Below are positions 47,515 to 56,800 of a DNA stretch of 64,000 bases, piece by piece. Each line of letters begins with the position of its first letter. The first letter of the stretch is position 1. The DNA is from Microcoleus vaginatus WJT46-NPBG5 (GTDB lineage Bacteria > Cyanobacteriota > Cyanobacteriia > Cyanobacteriales > Oscillatoriaceae). Both the position numbers and the translations under genes were made by a program. The notes beneath the pieces are model-generated. The model saw nothing but the letters and a program-made list of their open reading frames with translations, was not told the origin of the DNA and ran no database searches. Where the stretch lies: NCBI GenBank assembly GCA_019359355.1, contig JAHHHM010000003.1, positions 1-64,000 on the forward strand. Reading direction: 5' to 3'.

Positions 47515-47759
47515 TGAGTTGATCCTAAGCGGACAAGATGCCGACACGACAAGGTTACAAGCAAAAAATTATTAATCTGCTAAAATTTTAGATACTGATT
47601 TTAAATTTGGTCAAAAAATATATTAACTTAAGCTGTTTGATTCTATTATCTTTTTCCAAGATTTTAATTACTTAATTTTTTTTAAATTTAATTAAAGATT
47701 GGTTTAAACTTAATTTTTAATTCTAGCATAAAAATAACAGATTAAGGAAGGTAGCGTCA

Positions 47760-48719
47760 ATGATAGCCAACTCGTCTGATACCAACTTAAAAAATATCGA
47801 AATTGCCGGCAAGCTGTGGAATAAATTGTGGGAAGACTACAGCGGCAGGGTAAGTTATGCCGGCATCTACCAGCAAATGATCTTGGGAGCCGGCGGCACA
47901 GTAGCCAATGATCACATCGCTTTCCGTTCCTTGCGTCTGAATGTCGAAACTCCCGAAGGCAATAAAAACTTGGGAATTGAATATATCGAGCAAATTGCAG
48001 AAGCTTTAGGTTACTTCGTTGCGGGAGAATTATCCTTCCCGGCTCAAAAACTTTACGCGCGTCATTACCGGCACCCGCAGCAAGAACAATTTGATTTACC
48101 CAAACTATTTATCAGTGAACTGATTGTTGAAGAACTGCCGGCAGACATCGCACAATTAATTGAGAAAACTGTTACCACCAATCTCGTAATAGAAACCCAG
48201 TCAATTACCTCTCTGATGAACAGAGAAGAGACAGAACCCATTGCCGGTCAACTGCAAAAAATCTTCATCCGTCCTTGGCAACCCCCGTTACGCTCAACCG
48301 TCGAAACCATTAATAAAATCACGCAATATGGAGCTTGGGTGCTGCTGCATGGTTATGCCGTAAACCACTTCACCGGCTACATCAACCGCCACAATACCCA
48401 ACAATACCCCGATATCGAAACTACAGCCCGTGGCTTAGCGGAACGAGGAGTTCCCATGAAAGCCGAAATCGAAGGCAACCGAAGCACAGGTTTGCGTCAG
48501 ACAGCAACCCAAGCCCTTACAGAAAACGTGCCGGTGCGCGATGATATCACCCAAGAACTGATTCATATCCCTTGGACTTATGCCTATTACGAAATAGCCG
48601 AGCGCAATCTCATAGAAATTGCGCCCGGACAAACCGCACTATTTGAAGAATTTCTCGGCCCTAACGCCCAAAATTTATTTGAAATGACGCGGATCGTGGA
48701 CGAGAAAGTGGAGAAATAA
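47760..48719 (+). CDS. DUF1338 protein, 2-oxoadipate dioxygenase/decarboxylase type
   Basis: A 319-residue iron enzyme of the DUF1338 family. The studied member HglS turns 2-oxoadipate plus oxygen into D-2-hydroxyglutarate in lysine breakdown. The metal ligands have candidates His52 (ANDHIAFRS), His203 (AVNHFTGYI) and Glu278 (YAYYEIAER), and EGNRSTGLRQT fits the substrate loop. Together with the upstream aminotransferase and aldehyde dehydrogenase it suggests lysine to 2-hydroxyglutarate (inference). Its stop codon touches that of pyruvate kinase with no base between. Confidence 0.85.
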   Translation: MIANSSDTNLKNIEIAGKLWNKLWEDYSGRVSYAGIYQQMILGAGGTVANDHIAFRSLRLNVETPEGNKNLGIEYIEQIAEALGYFVAGELSFPAQKLYARHYRHPQQEQFDLPKLFISELIVEELPADIAQLIEKTVTTNLVIETQSITSLMNREETEPIAGQLQKIFIRPWQPPLRSTVETINKITQYGAWVLLHGYAVNHFTGYINRHNTQQYPDIETTARGLAERGVPMKAEIEGNRSTGLRQTATQALTENVPVRDDITQELIHIPWTYAYYEIAERNLIEIAPGQTALFEEFLGPNAQNLFEMTRIVDEKVEK

Positions 48720-50141
48720 CTAGACTGATTGAGTTTCCCCAATACGGTGAACCTTAATTAAATTGGTCACGCCAGTATAAGGTAAAGGCAAGCCGGCAGT
48801 CATCACAACAATATCTCCCTTCGAGACATATCCCGCTTCAAGCACAGCCTGTTCCGCTAAGCAAATCATCTGATCGGTACTAGAAACTTGTGGAAGGAGA
48901 AGCGATCGCACACCCCAATAGAGAGCTAGCCGGCGCTGCACAAACTCTGAAGGTGTTAAGGCAATGACAGGAATCGGTTGCCGGTATTTGGACAATACTC
49001 GCGCAGTAAATCCATGTTCTGTAAAGCAGATAATCGCTTTTGCCTTTAAATCTTCTGCCAACTGACAAGCAGCATGAGCTACAGAGTTGGACATCTCCAA
49101 ATCCTTAACGCCGCTAAGGTACTTGGTTGAACGGACTAACTGTGCTTCCACCGTTTCCGCAATCCGGGCCATTGTTTTTACGGTTTCCACCGGATAGCGT
49201 CCCACAGCCGTCTCGCCCGAAAGCATAATCGCATCTGTCCCGTCAATGATAGCATTCGCGACGTCAGAAACCTCTGCACGAGTGGGCCTGGGGTTGTAAA
49301 TCATGGACTCTAACATCTGAGTCGCCGTGATCACCGGCTTCAGATGGCTGTGGCACATTTCAATAATCGACTTTTGGATAATCGGAACCTGTTCTAAGGG
49401 CATTTCCACACCCAAGTCCCCCCGCGCCACCATGATCACATCAGCCGCATCGACAATGCCTTCGAGTTCCTCAACTGCTTCGTGACGTTCTACCTTAGCA
49501 ACTACATTCGTTGCTTTTCCTTTGCGCTTAACGGCACCTTTAACTTCTTTGATATCCGAAGCTTCCCGAACAAAGGAAAGCGCCACATAATCAACATTTT
49601 GGCTCAACCCAAAATTTAAATCTTCGATGTCTTTGTCTGTTAAAGCTGGGGTCGAGATCGAAGATTGACTCAAGTTAATTCCCTTATGACTTTCCAGCGG
49701 GCCACCATGAATCACGGTTGCATAAATTTCACTGCCGGCCACTTTGTCCACCCGAAGGCGAAGCAGTCCATCATTAATCAGCAAGGGTTCTCCCTCCTTA
49801 ACATCCGAGGCGAGTCCCTTATAGGTAGAAGTAAATCGCTCTGCAGTGCCGGTGACTTCATTCATCGTAATCACAGTTTTCTCACCAGCTTTGAGAATGG
49901 CTCCTTCTTCCATGTCTCCCACCCGAATTTTCGGGCCTTGTAAATCTTGGAGAATGGCCAGAGGATGATTCAGTTCAGCAGAGACTTCTTGCAGGATGTG
50001 AATGTTTTTCTCATGGGTTTTGTAGTCTCCATGAGAGAAATTGAGGCGGGCAACATCCATGCCGGCCTCTACCATTGCTTTAATCGTCTCGTAATCGGAA
50101 CTAGCAGGGCCAAGAGTACAGATAATTTTTGTTTTACGCAT
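48720..50141 (-). CDS. pyk: Pyruvate kinase
   Basis: Last glycolytic step, phosphoenolpyruvate plus ADP to pyruvate plus ATP. The 473 residues start MRKTKIICTLGPASSDYETIKAMVEAGMDVARLNFSHG. Further markers are ILQDLQGPKIRVG, MVARGDLGVEMP, and the active-site lysine region ITATQMLESMIYNPRPTRAE. It has the compact bacterial form without the extra C-terminal phosphotransferase-like domain seen in some cyanobacterial paralogues. Convergent and abutting with the DUF1338 gene. Confidence 0.96.
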   Translation of the reverse strand: MRKTKIICTLGPASSDYETIKAMVEAGMDVARLNFSHGDYKTHEKNIHILQEVSAELNHPLAILQDLQGPKIRVGDMEEGAILKAGEKTVITMNEVTGTAERFTSTYKGLASDVKEGEPLLINDGLLRLRVDKVAGSEIYATVIHGGPLESHKGINLSQSSISTPALTDKDIEDLNFGLSQNVDYVALSFVREASDIKEVKGAVKRKGKATNVVAKVERHEAVEELEGIVDAADVIMVARGDLGVEMPLEQVPIIQKSIIEMCHSHLKPVITATQMLESMIYNPRPTRAEVSDVANAIIDGTDAIMLSGETAVGRYPVETVKTMARIAETVEAQLVRSTKYLSGVKDLEMSNSVAHAACQLAEDLKAKAIICFTEHGFTARVLSKYRQPIPVIALTPSEFVQRRLALYWGVRSLLLPQVSSTDQMICLAEQAVLEAGYVSKGDIVVMTAGLPLPYTGVTNLIKVHRIGETQSV

Positions 50142-50417
50142 AATAGTCCAGTTTGATGGGACGTGGTTCTGCGAATTTGTTCAGTTACAGCGTAATCAAT
50201 GCTCACAGACCCAGATCGATAGGGAAATTGTGTCGGCTGCTTTGGAGATACAGGCAGGCTTATCGGCTAGCTAGAGTTGTGAAAGTGCCTGTGAGTGTAA
50301 ATACAACGGGGTATTCGGATAAAACTAGCTCACAGCTCGGTTAACCTAGAAATGTCAGAATCCATTATCGTAATTGCTTGATATCAAATACTTCTATCTT
50401 TAGGACAAGAATTGCAC

Positions 50418-51806
50418 ATGGGACGAGTTTTTATTTCAGCCGGCCACGGGGGTTATGAGGGACAAATTTTCGATCCGGGCGCGATAGCCGGTGGGACAAC
50501 AGAAGCCAAAGAAATGATTTCGCTGCGCGATCTGGTGATAACCGAGTTGCGCTCTCGCAATTTAGAAGCCCTGGCTGTACCGGACGATCTGAGTATGAGA
50601 CAGACAATTGAATGGATTAACGCTCGTCAGCGTCCGGGTGATGTTGCCATAGAAATTCATGCCGATGCTTATTTCAATCCAGTAACTAGAGGTGCGAGCG
50701 TTTTTTATATTGCCAATAACGAACAGCGCAAAGCAGATGCAGAACTGCTGCTGTTGGGACTGCTACGGCGGCTGCCTCAACTGCCCGGTCGCGGCGCTAG
50801 GCCGGATACGACCACCGATCTCGGGAGTTCGGCCTTTTGTCGGGGAATTATTATTCCGTCAATGCTGATGCAAGTTGGCTTTCTCACCAATCCAGATGAC
50901 CGATATCTGATCCAAAATCGACGCCGGGATATAGCTTTGGGAATTGCAGACGGACTGGCGGCGTGGGTGCGCGGAACAACCTTGCCAACGCCAACGCCGC
51001 AAGATCCACCTCCAAAGCCAATTCCAACCCCAACGCCGGCAGAGACTTATCCATTTTGCAATATCAACATTAACGGCCAGCTATACGGAGAGAAAGGCAT
51101 CCTTATCAACGGCAATGCCTACGTTCCAATTGATTTAATCGATAGTTTGGGAATCGATCTGACAAGAGCCAGCCAAGTCCGCCGCGTTACCTACAGAAAT
51201 ATTGTTTATCTCAGAGCAGTTGAACTGCGGGATTTCAATATCTCTTTAAATTGGGACTCTTCTACTCGCACCATCAGTCTTCGTTCAATTTTGAATGTGT
51301 GTGCCGGCCAGCTCGATAAGATCATGGGGCATGGTAACACCAGCGAAATGGAGTTAATCATGTTTCTCAAAGCCAACAATGACGCTGCCCTTAACCAGTT
51401 TCCAGATCTCCCCAAGCTTTATAGAGAGGAAGCTAGTATTGAGGGCGTCAATTATGACATTGCGTTCTGTCAAATGTGTTTAGAAACCGCATTCCTGCGC
51501 TTCGTCAGCGGTGTTAAACCTTCTCAAAATAACTTTGCCGGTTTAGGGGGAGTGGGCACCGGCGCTGAAGGAGCTTCTTTCCCCAGTGCCCGAATAGGCG
51601 TCAGAGCACAGATCCAGCATTTAAAAGCTTATGCCTCTACAGAGCCAATTGTTCAGGAAATCGTCGATCCCAGGTTTCGCTTTGTCACGCGAGGGGTTGC
51701 CCCTTTGGTAGATCAGCTAAGCGGACGCTGGGCGGCAAATTTAGAATATGGTACGAAAATCATGGCTCTCCTCAGACGTCTGTATGAGTCAGCGAAGTTG
51801 TTGTAG
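50418..51806 (+). CDS. Peptidoglycan amidase (Amidase_3) fused to a glucosaminidase domain
   Basis: A 462-residue cell-wall hydrolase without visible signal peptide. Residues 1-185 are an N-acetylmuramoyl-L-alanine amidase: RVFISAGHGGYEG (zinc His), TTEAKE (zinc Glu), VAIEIHADAY (zinc His). The usual catalytic Glu of the VExGFLSN motif is Gln here (LMQVGFLTN). A proline-rich linker and a copper-amine-oxidase-like or SH3-like segment (about 205-295) follow. The C-terminal part is glucosaminidase-like (GVNYDIAFCQMCLETAFLRF with candidate catalytic Glu, then NNFAGLG). ATG 50418 is chosen over a TTG six bases earlier. Confidence 0.85.
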   Translation: MGRVFISAGHGGYEGQIFDPGAIAGGTTEAKEMISLRDLVITELRSRNLEALAVPDDLSMRQTIEWINARQRPGDVAIEIHADAYFNPVTRGASVFYIANNEQRKADAELLLLGLLRRLPQLPGRGARPDTTTDLGSSAFCRGIIIPSMLMQVGFLTNPDDRYLIQNRRRDIALGIADGLAAWVRGTTLPTPTPQDPPPKPIPTPTPAETYPFCNININGQLYGEKGILINGNAYVPIDLIDSLGIDLTRASQVRRVTYRNIVYLRAVELRDFNISLNWDSSTRTISLRSILNVCAGQLDKIMGHGNTSEMELIMFLKANNDAALNQFPDLPKLYREEASIEGVNYDIAFCQMCLETAFLRFVSGVKPSQNNFAGLGGVGTGAEGASFPSARIGVRAQIQHLKAYASTEPIVQEIVDPRFRFVTRGVAPLVDQLSGRWAANLEYGTKIMALLRRLYESAKLL

Positions 51807-51878
51807 GGGAATGGGGAATGGGGCATTTCTCCCTCTAGCCTTCTAGCCTTCTAGCCTCTAGCCCCTAGTCTTTAGTCC
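51807..51878. repeat. Low-complexity repeats after the amidase gene
   Basis: Two GGGGAAT heptads are followed by several CTAGCC(T/C)T-type octamers (CTTCTAGC repeated). The block fills the gap between convergent genes and may serve as transcription end region. Confidence 0.7.
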
Positions 51879-52652
51879 CTAGGCTGTCTTAAAGAAGCGA
51901 ATAATTTCCCGAACGTGGTCGAGAAATTGGCCGTCTGTGCTGAGCTGGGCGATCGCATTTTGCGATTCTCTAGCTAGCCGGTCATGGTCAGCCTGATTTG
52001 TGACTCGTAGCTGTTCTAAAGAGGCCGCAACGCGGGTTAGATCGTTACGAGTGGCTTGTGATTGGCGCTCTTGGGTAGAGACCCAGGATCTGGGATTTTC
52101 CGGGTTCAGTTGCTCTTGCAGTTGCTCAACGGTTGACTCCAAAGTTATAACGCGCTGGCGCAATTCCACAACGTCTTCGCGGGGATATTGCACTTCTCGA
52201 CCGATCGCACGCAGACGTGCGGCTAAATACTCATAACCTCTGACTGCCGGCCTGAGAAGGGTTAGGAGTAAGGCGGCACCCGAACTGACATAGCCAACTG
52301 CACTGATGCCGGTGATTGCTAAAGTGTAGAGTCCGATAGCTGAAAGCAGATGCAGTGCGATGGCGACGAGAAGCGAACGCGACGCTAAACGTTTGACATA
52401 CGTCACTTGCTTTTCATCGACTGCTATTCCCTTTTCCGTAGAGCGTTCGGCTTCTGCTAGAACTTCTTTGGCCTGAAAATGGACATTCCAAGGCACGGTG
52501 ACAATTACGACTAACCACCAAAAACTCGCCCCGCCAATCACCCAGTCGAGAATGCTGCCGGCGGGGATGTGCAACCATTGCAGCAATCCAAAGGCTAGCA
52601 GCAGCAAAGCAGCGAATCCGACACTAAAACTGGTGAAAAAGCTTAAATACAT
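51879..52652 (-). CDS. Membrane protein with C-terminal coiled coil
   Basis: I do not recognise a named family for this 257-residue protein. Hydrophobic helices lie at about 8-28, 35-55, 92-112 and 116-138, with a polar cytoplasmic loop between the second and third. From about 155 to 240 it is a predicted coiled coil (DVVELRQRVITLESTVEQLQEQL, then ARESQNAIAQL). This shape recalls proteins that anchor filaments or complexes at the membrane; the role is open. It stands alone. Confidence 0.75.
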   Translation of the reverse strand: MYLSFFTSFSVGFAALLLLAFGLLQWLHIPAGSILDWVIGGASFWWLVVIVTVPWNVHFQAKEVLAEAERSTEKGIAVDEKQVTYVKRLASRSLLVAIALHLLSAIGLYTLAITGISAVGYVSSGAALLLTLLRPAVRGYEYLAARLRAIGREVQYPREDVVELRQRVITLESTVEQLQEQLNPENPRSWVSTQERQSQATRNDLTRVAASLEQLRVTNQADHDRLARESQNAIAQLSTDGQFLDHVREIIRFFKTA

Positions 52653-52713
52653 TCCAGTAACCTCAGCAGTGAAAAAGTTGCTTTGATCGTGGATAAGTTT
52701 TTTGCTTTGCTTA

Positions 52714-52820
52714 TGCCAGTTTGTGACAGTTAGGCAGGCTTCATAGTTTCTGCCAGTTTGTGATAGTTAAGCCGGCTTCATAGTTTCTGCCAGTTTGTAA
52801 CAGTTAGGCCAGCTTCGTCG
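52714..52820. repeat. 37-base direct tandem repeat, about 2.8 units
   Basis: Units start at 52714, 52751 and 52788 with TGCCAGTTTGT and run head to tail without spacers. The first two are 37 bases with three differences; the third diverges after its GGCCAGCTTC. It is upstream of the membrane coiled-coil gene and has no CRISPR character because there are no unique spacers. Confidence 0.88.
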
Positions 52821-52942
52821 GTTGGCCGATTGAGAAGGATTGTGACACTTAAGCAAGTGGCATAACAAGGCAAGCTGGCGCGGCTAGGCAGGATTATTTT
52901 CGACTTTCGCGGTTTAACTTTAATTGATCCGTTAAAAAATAT

Positions 52943-52974
52943 AATTCCCCTGGCCGATCTCAGCCAGGGGAATT
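52943..52974 (-). terminator. Strong orphan hairpin, terminator-like on the minus strand
   Basis: AATTCCCCTGGC (52943-52954) pairs perfectly over 12 bases with GCCAGGGGAATT (52963-52974). Read on the minus strand it is followed by TATATTTTTTAAC, a T-rich tail. There is no gene immediately upstream on that strand, so it may end a small RNA. Confidence 0.6.
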
Positions 52975-53142
52975 TAGAGTGTTCGGTATAAGTCTTTCGG
53001 TATATGTGAGGTTTTTCTGAGGTGTGGAGGGTTAATCGGGATAATTTTAAAACTCGCTCAATAATTTCTCTATTTTTCTGGGGCGGCGCTACAAACAAGT
53101 GGCCGGCGGGGAATTGGGGAATCGGGTCCAATCATTTATCGG

Positions 53143-53190
53143 GTGCATCTGGGATTTGCCAAAATATTGGAGTGGGAGCATCTTGCTGCC
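53143..53190. repeat. Dispersed repeat, copy 2
   Basis: Counterpart of 47467-47514. Shared blocks TCTGGGATTTG, GGAGTxGGAG and ATCTTG are in the same order and spacing. Confidence 0.65.
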
Positions 53191-53878
53191 ACAGATGATG
53201 ACAAGTGGCCATCTTGCCCGTGAGACAAGTTTACAAAAATGGGATGATCCCCATTTATCCCCCCCCATCTTCAGAATCGAGATTTTGCGCTCGTTCAGAA
53301 ACATGGCATGGCACCTGCCGGCCTCCTAGGATGTTACACCCTGTGGCATTTTATTTAATGCCGGTTACAATCGCCAGTGAGCCGATTCCGGGAGATGCTC
53401 CTGTGATCATCTGCTGTTTGTATTAAAACATCATTCATTCGATGTAGGGCGTCAACGTGTTCAGCCGCAAAGCTTTGGAGGTATGGCAAGCGACTCATTA
53501 TCCCCGTAATTTGTTAAAAATCCTCCCTAAGGGGGATTCACTTTAGATACCCAACCCATTGGATGATGTAAACGCGGAAAAAACTCACCGTTAAATCTAG
53601 CGCAGGGCGGATTCTTCTGAGATCGCCGGTTGAGTGAGGGTAGATTTACTTAAAAGGTTAAACACGTGCTTTGCGGTGCGGTTGAGTTTTGAGAGACCGC
53701 AACGCTTTGAGAAGACACGCGCAAGACTTCGAGCATAAGCGCAAAGCGTGTTCGCGAACTTCTAAAATAAAAGACATTCGCCCTGGCGTGAAGAGTCGTG
53801 TTTTAGTGTTAATCGTATGCTCTTAACATCAACGTATGCTCACAGCATTACGTGAATATATAGGGTGCAGTTTGAAGT

Positions 53879-56800
53879 ATGCAATTAGCTTTGGCAGCAG
53901 CGAAACATTTAACGATGACTGACCCGCACCCATTGGAATATACGGACGCGTACAACGAGCGTTCAGTGAAAATTTTGGCGAGGGCGATCACTCTTTCTGC
54001 CGGCCAGTTTACGCTGATTTTTGTCCGATGCAACTATGCAGTTCTGCAAGAGCGCATGGCAAACCGGCTACGGGAATTTCTTAATAGTGAAGAGTACCGG
54101 CAGACTGAAGCCTCTCGAATGCCGGTGCTGAATGTTCGAGAGCTTGTTCTACCTCAGTTTGTTACGACTCTTTACACAACAATCCGGGATTTGCTAGCAA
54201 ATGAAAACCCGCAAGCATTAATGATTTTCGGCTTGGAGTCAGTGGCAGAAATCGAGCGAGTGTTGGCTTCTACTAACCAAGTCAGGGAGGAATTTCGCAA
54301 AAATTTTCCTTTTCCTTTGGTGTTGTGGGTTAATGATGTTCTTTTGCAAAAGCTGGTGCGCTTGGCTGCCGATTTTAAAAGCTGGGCTGCGACCTCAATT
54401 AAATTTGAAATCGCTTGTGAGGAGTTAATCCACATTTTGCGGCAACCGGCAGAGGCAGAGTTCACCAGAATTCTTCTAGCCGATAGCAGTATAGGAATGC
54501 CGGCTGAGCGTTCTCCGGATCGGCGTGAACTCGAATTAGCCCAGCGGGATTTGCTAGCACGCGGCGTTCGGTTAGAACCGGCAGTTGATGCTGGTGTGCA
54601 ATTTGTTCTCGGTTTGGATTCTTATGCCAATGACAATTTCGATTTAGCCTTAAACTACTTCAAGCAAAGTTTAGGATTTTGGCAGCAGGGTAGATGGAGA
54701 CATATCCAACGAAGCCGGCGAGCGCAACCGCATTTCCTGCTAACCCAATATTTCATAGAACGGCAAGGCGTTGTCTTATTTCATATCGGTTTGTGTTATT
54801 GCCGCAAAGCCGAACGGGAAAGAGCCGAGAGCCGGCAGCACTGGAATAAGGCAAGGCGTTATTTACAACAATGTTTAGATGTCTTTGAGCGGGGGAACCG
54901 GCCCGATTTAATCTCAAAATTTATCAACCATCTCGGTGAAGTTCTGCGGCGCTTGGAAGCATGGGAGCAGCTGCACAAACTCGCCCAAAAAGCACTGATT
55001 CTGCATTATACCGAGGACAAGCCGGTGCAGCTCGCACAGGATTATGGCTTTCTGGCTGAAGTGTGTGTGGAAAAAGCCGAGGCAGCCTTACAACTGTCTA
55101 AAGTAACTGAAGGCCAAATCGATACCAAATGGGCGACTCAGCAAGTCCGCGATGCCAATAAACAAGCACGGGATGCCAAATGGGCGGCTCAGCAAGCCCT
55201 AGATATTTTGGCCTCAGCAGCACTGAAACAGCACCAGCATCAAGCTTTATATCTGTTTTTGCTAGCGCAGGCGCTACGCCTGGAAGCAGCGACGCAGTGG
55301 CTGCCCCTTTCCCGACAAAAGGTTCATGTCAATGGTGAACGCATTGCCATTACCTACTTGGAACAGGCAAGAGTGGCACTGGCGCACCGCCCTGATCCCC
55401 AGCTTTACATTCGCATCATGGAGGAGCTGAGATCCCTTTATTTTAAGCAAGGTCAGTATTTAAATGCTTTTTTAATTAAAAAACAGCAACGGGAAATCGA
55501 GCATCAGTATGGGTTGCGGGCTTTCATCGGTGCCGGCCAAGTGCAACCCCAACGACAGGCGATTAACCCAGGCTTAGACGATGCAGCGCTCAGCCTGGGT
55601 GTCGCTCCAGAATTGGCAGTTGCGGCACGCCGGCAGGATATTGAGCGCTTAATCGAACGGATGGGTCGCAATGATTATAAGCTGACGGTTATCTACGGAA
55701 CCTCTGGTGTCGGCAAATCCTCGTTAGTTAACGCCGGCTTAGTTCCTGCCTTGCAGCAGCGAGCGATCGGCGATCGCGTCGCCTTGCCGGTCGTGTTGCG
55801 AGTCTATACCGATTGGATAGTTGCCCTAGGCAGAGAATTAGCGAAGGCACTTCAGCAAACAACCACAGAAGACACAAGCGCGATCAGCGACTCCTTCCCC
55901 ATTTCCCCTTCGTTTAATTCAAAAGACGCTATTCTTGAACAACTGCGGGAAAATGCCGACCGCAACCGGCTGACTGTGCTAATTTTTGACCAATTTGAAG
56001 AATTTTTCTTTGTTGATCAATTTCCCATCAATCGGCGACCGTTTTTTGAATTTTTGCGCGACTGTCTTAACAGTCCCTTCGTCAAAGTTATCTTATCTTT
56101 GCGAGAAGATTATCTGCATTATTTGTTGGAGTATGAATGCTTCAGCGATCTAAATTTAGATGCTATAGACAACAATATTTTAGATAGGGAAATTCGCTAT
56201 CCCATCAAAAACTTTTCTGAAGCTGAAGCTAAAGAAGTTCTAAAAAGCTTAACGGAAGGCTCCCAGTTTTACTTAGAAGAAGCCTTAATTGATGCCTTAG
56301 TCAAAAACCTTCTCAGTGAGCGAGAAACGGTGCGCCCAATTGAGTTGCAAGTTGTCGGTGCCCAACTGCAAGAAGATAAAATTACCACCCTAGAACAATA
56401 TCGCAGCCTAGATGATGATAATCCCAAAGCGAAATTAGTTCAGCGCTCCCTCAAGCAAGTTATCGGCGATTGCGGGCAAGAAAATGAAGAGGCGGCTTGG
56501 ACAGTTCTATTTTCCCTCACCGATGCCGAAGGCAGACGCCCCCTAAAGACCAAACACGACTTGGCGGCAGCCTTGACATTTAAGGCGAACAAATTAAACT
56601 TAATCTTAGAGATTTTGGTCGGTTCAGGTCTAGTCTTTCACCACCGGGAAGAGCCGGCAGACCACTATCAACTGGTTCATGATTATCTTGTTGATTTTAT
56701 CCATCAAGAGTACAAAAGTCGAGAGCAATTGCAGCAAAGAGAACAGCTAAAAAGAAGCGAAACGCAAAAGCTGCTGTTTGCAGGAGCCGGCGGCTTATTT

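Larger units (their letters stand above)
47310..47759. other. AT-rich intergenic region before the DUF1338 gene
   Basis: It contains a hairpin just after the aminotransferase gene (CTGTGGTG 47340-47347 with CACCACAG 47351-47358, extended by three more pairs), one copy of a dispersed repeat (47467-47514), and about 180 bases of very AT-rich sequence. TAAGGAAGG forms the ribosome site of the next gene. No gene could be supported. Confidence 0.5.
52653..53878. other. Repeat-rich 1.2-kb intergenic region
   Basis: The longest gene-free stretch. From left: 37-base tandem repeats (52714-52820), a strong hairpin (52943-52974), a dispersed repeat copy (53143-53190), a further hairpin AAATGGG/CCCATTT (53236-53255), and a region with GCGCAAAGC/TTCGCGAA words (about 53640-53770) before the STAND-WD40 gene. 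No reading frame has protein-like composition. It may hold small RNAs. Confidence 0.5.

Noticed and set aside
52714-52820. Possible CRISPR array
   Set aside because: Repeats abut directly with no unique spacers, and no cas gene is in the window.
52778-53131. A 117-codon minus-strand frame in the repeat-rich gap
   Set aside because: It runs through the tandem repeat and the hairpin, with no protein-like features.
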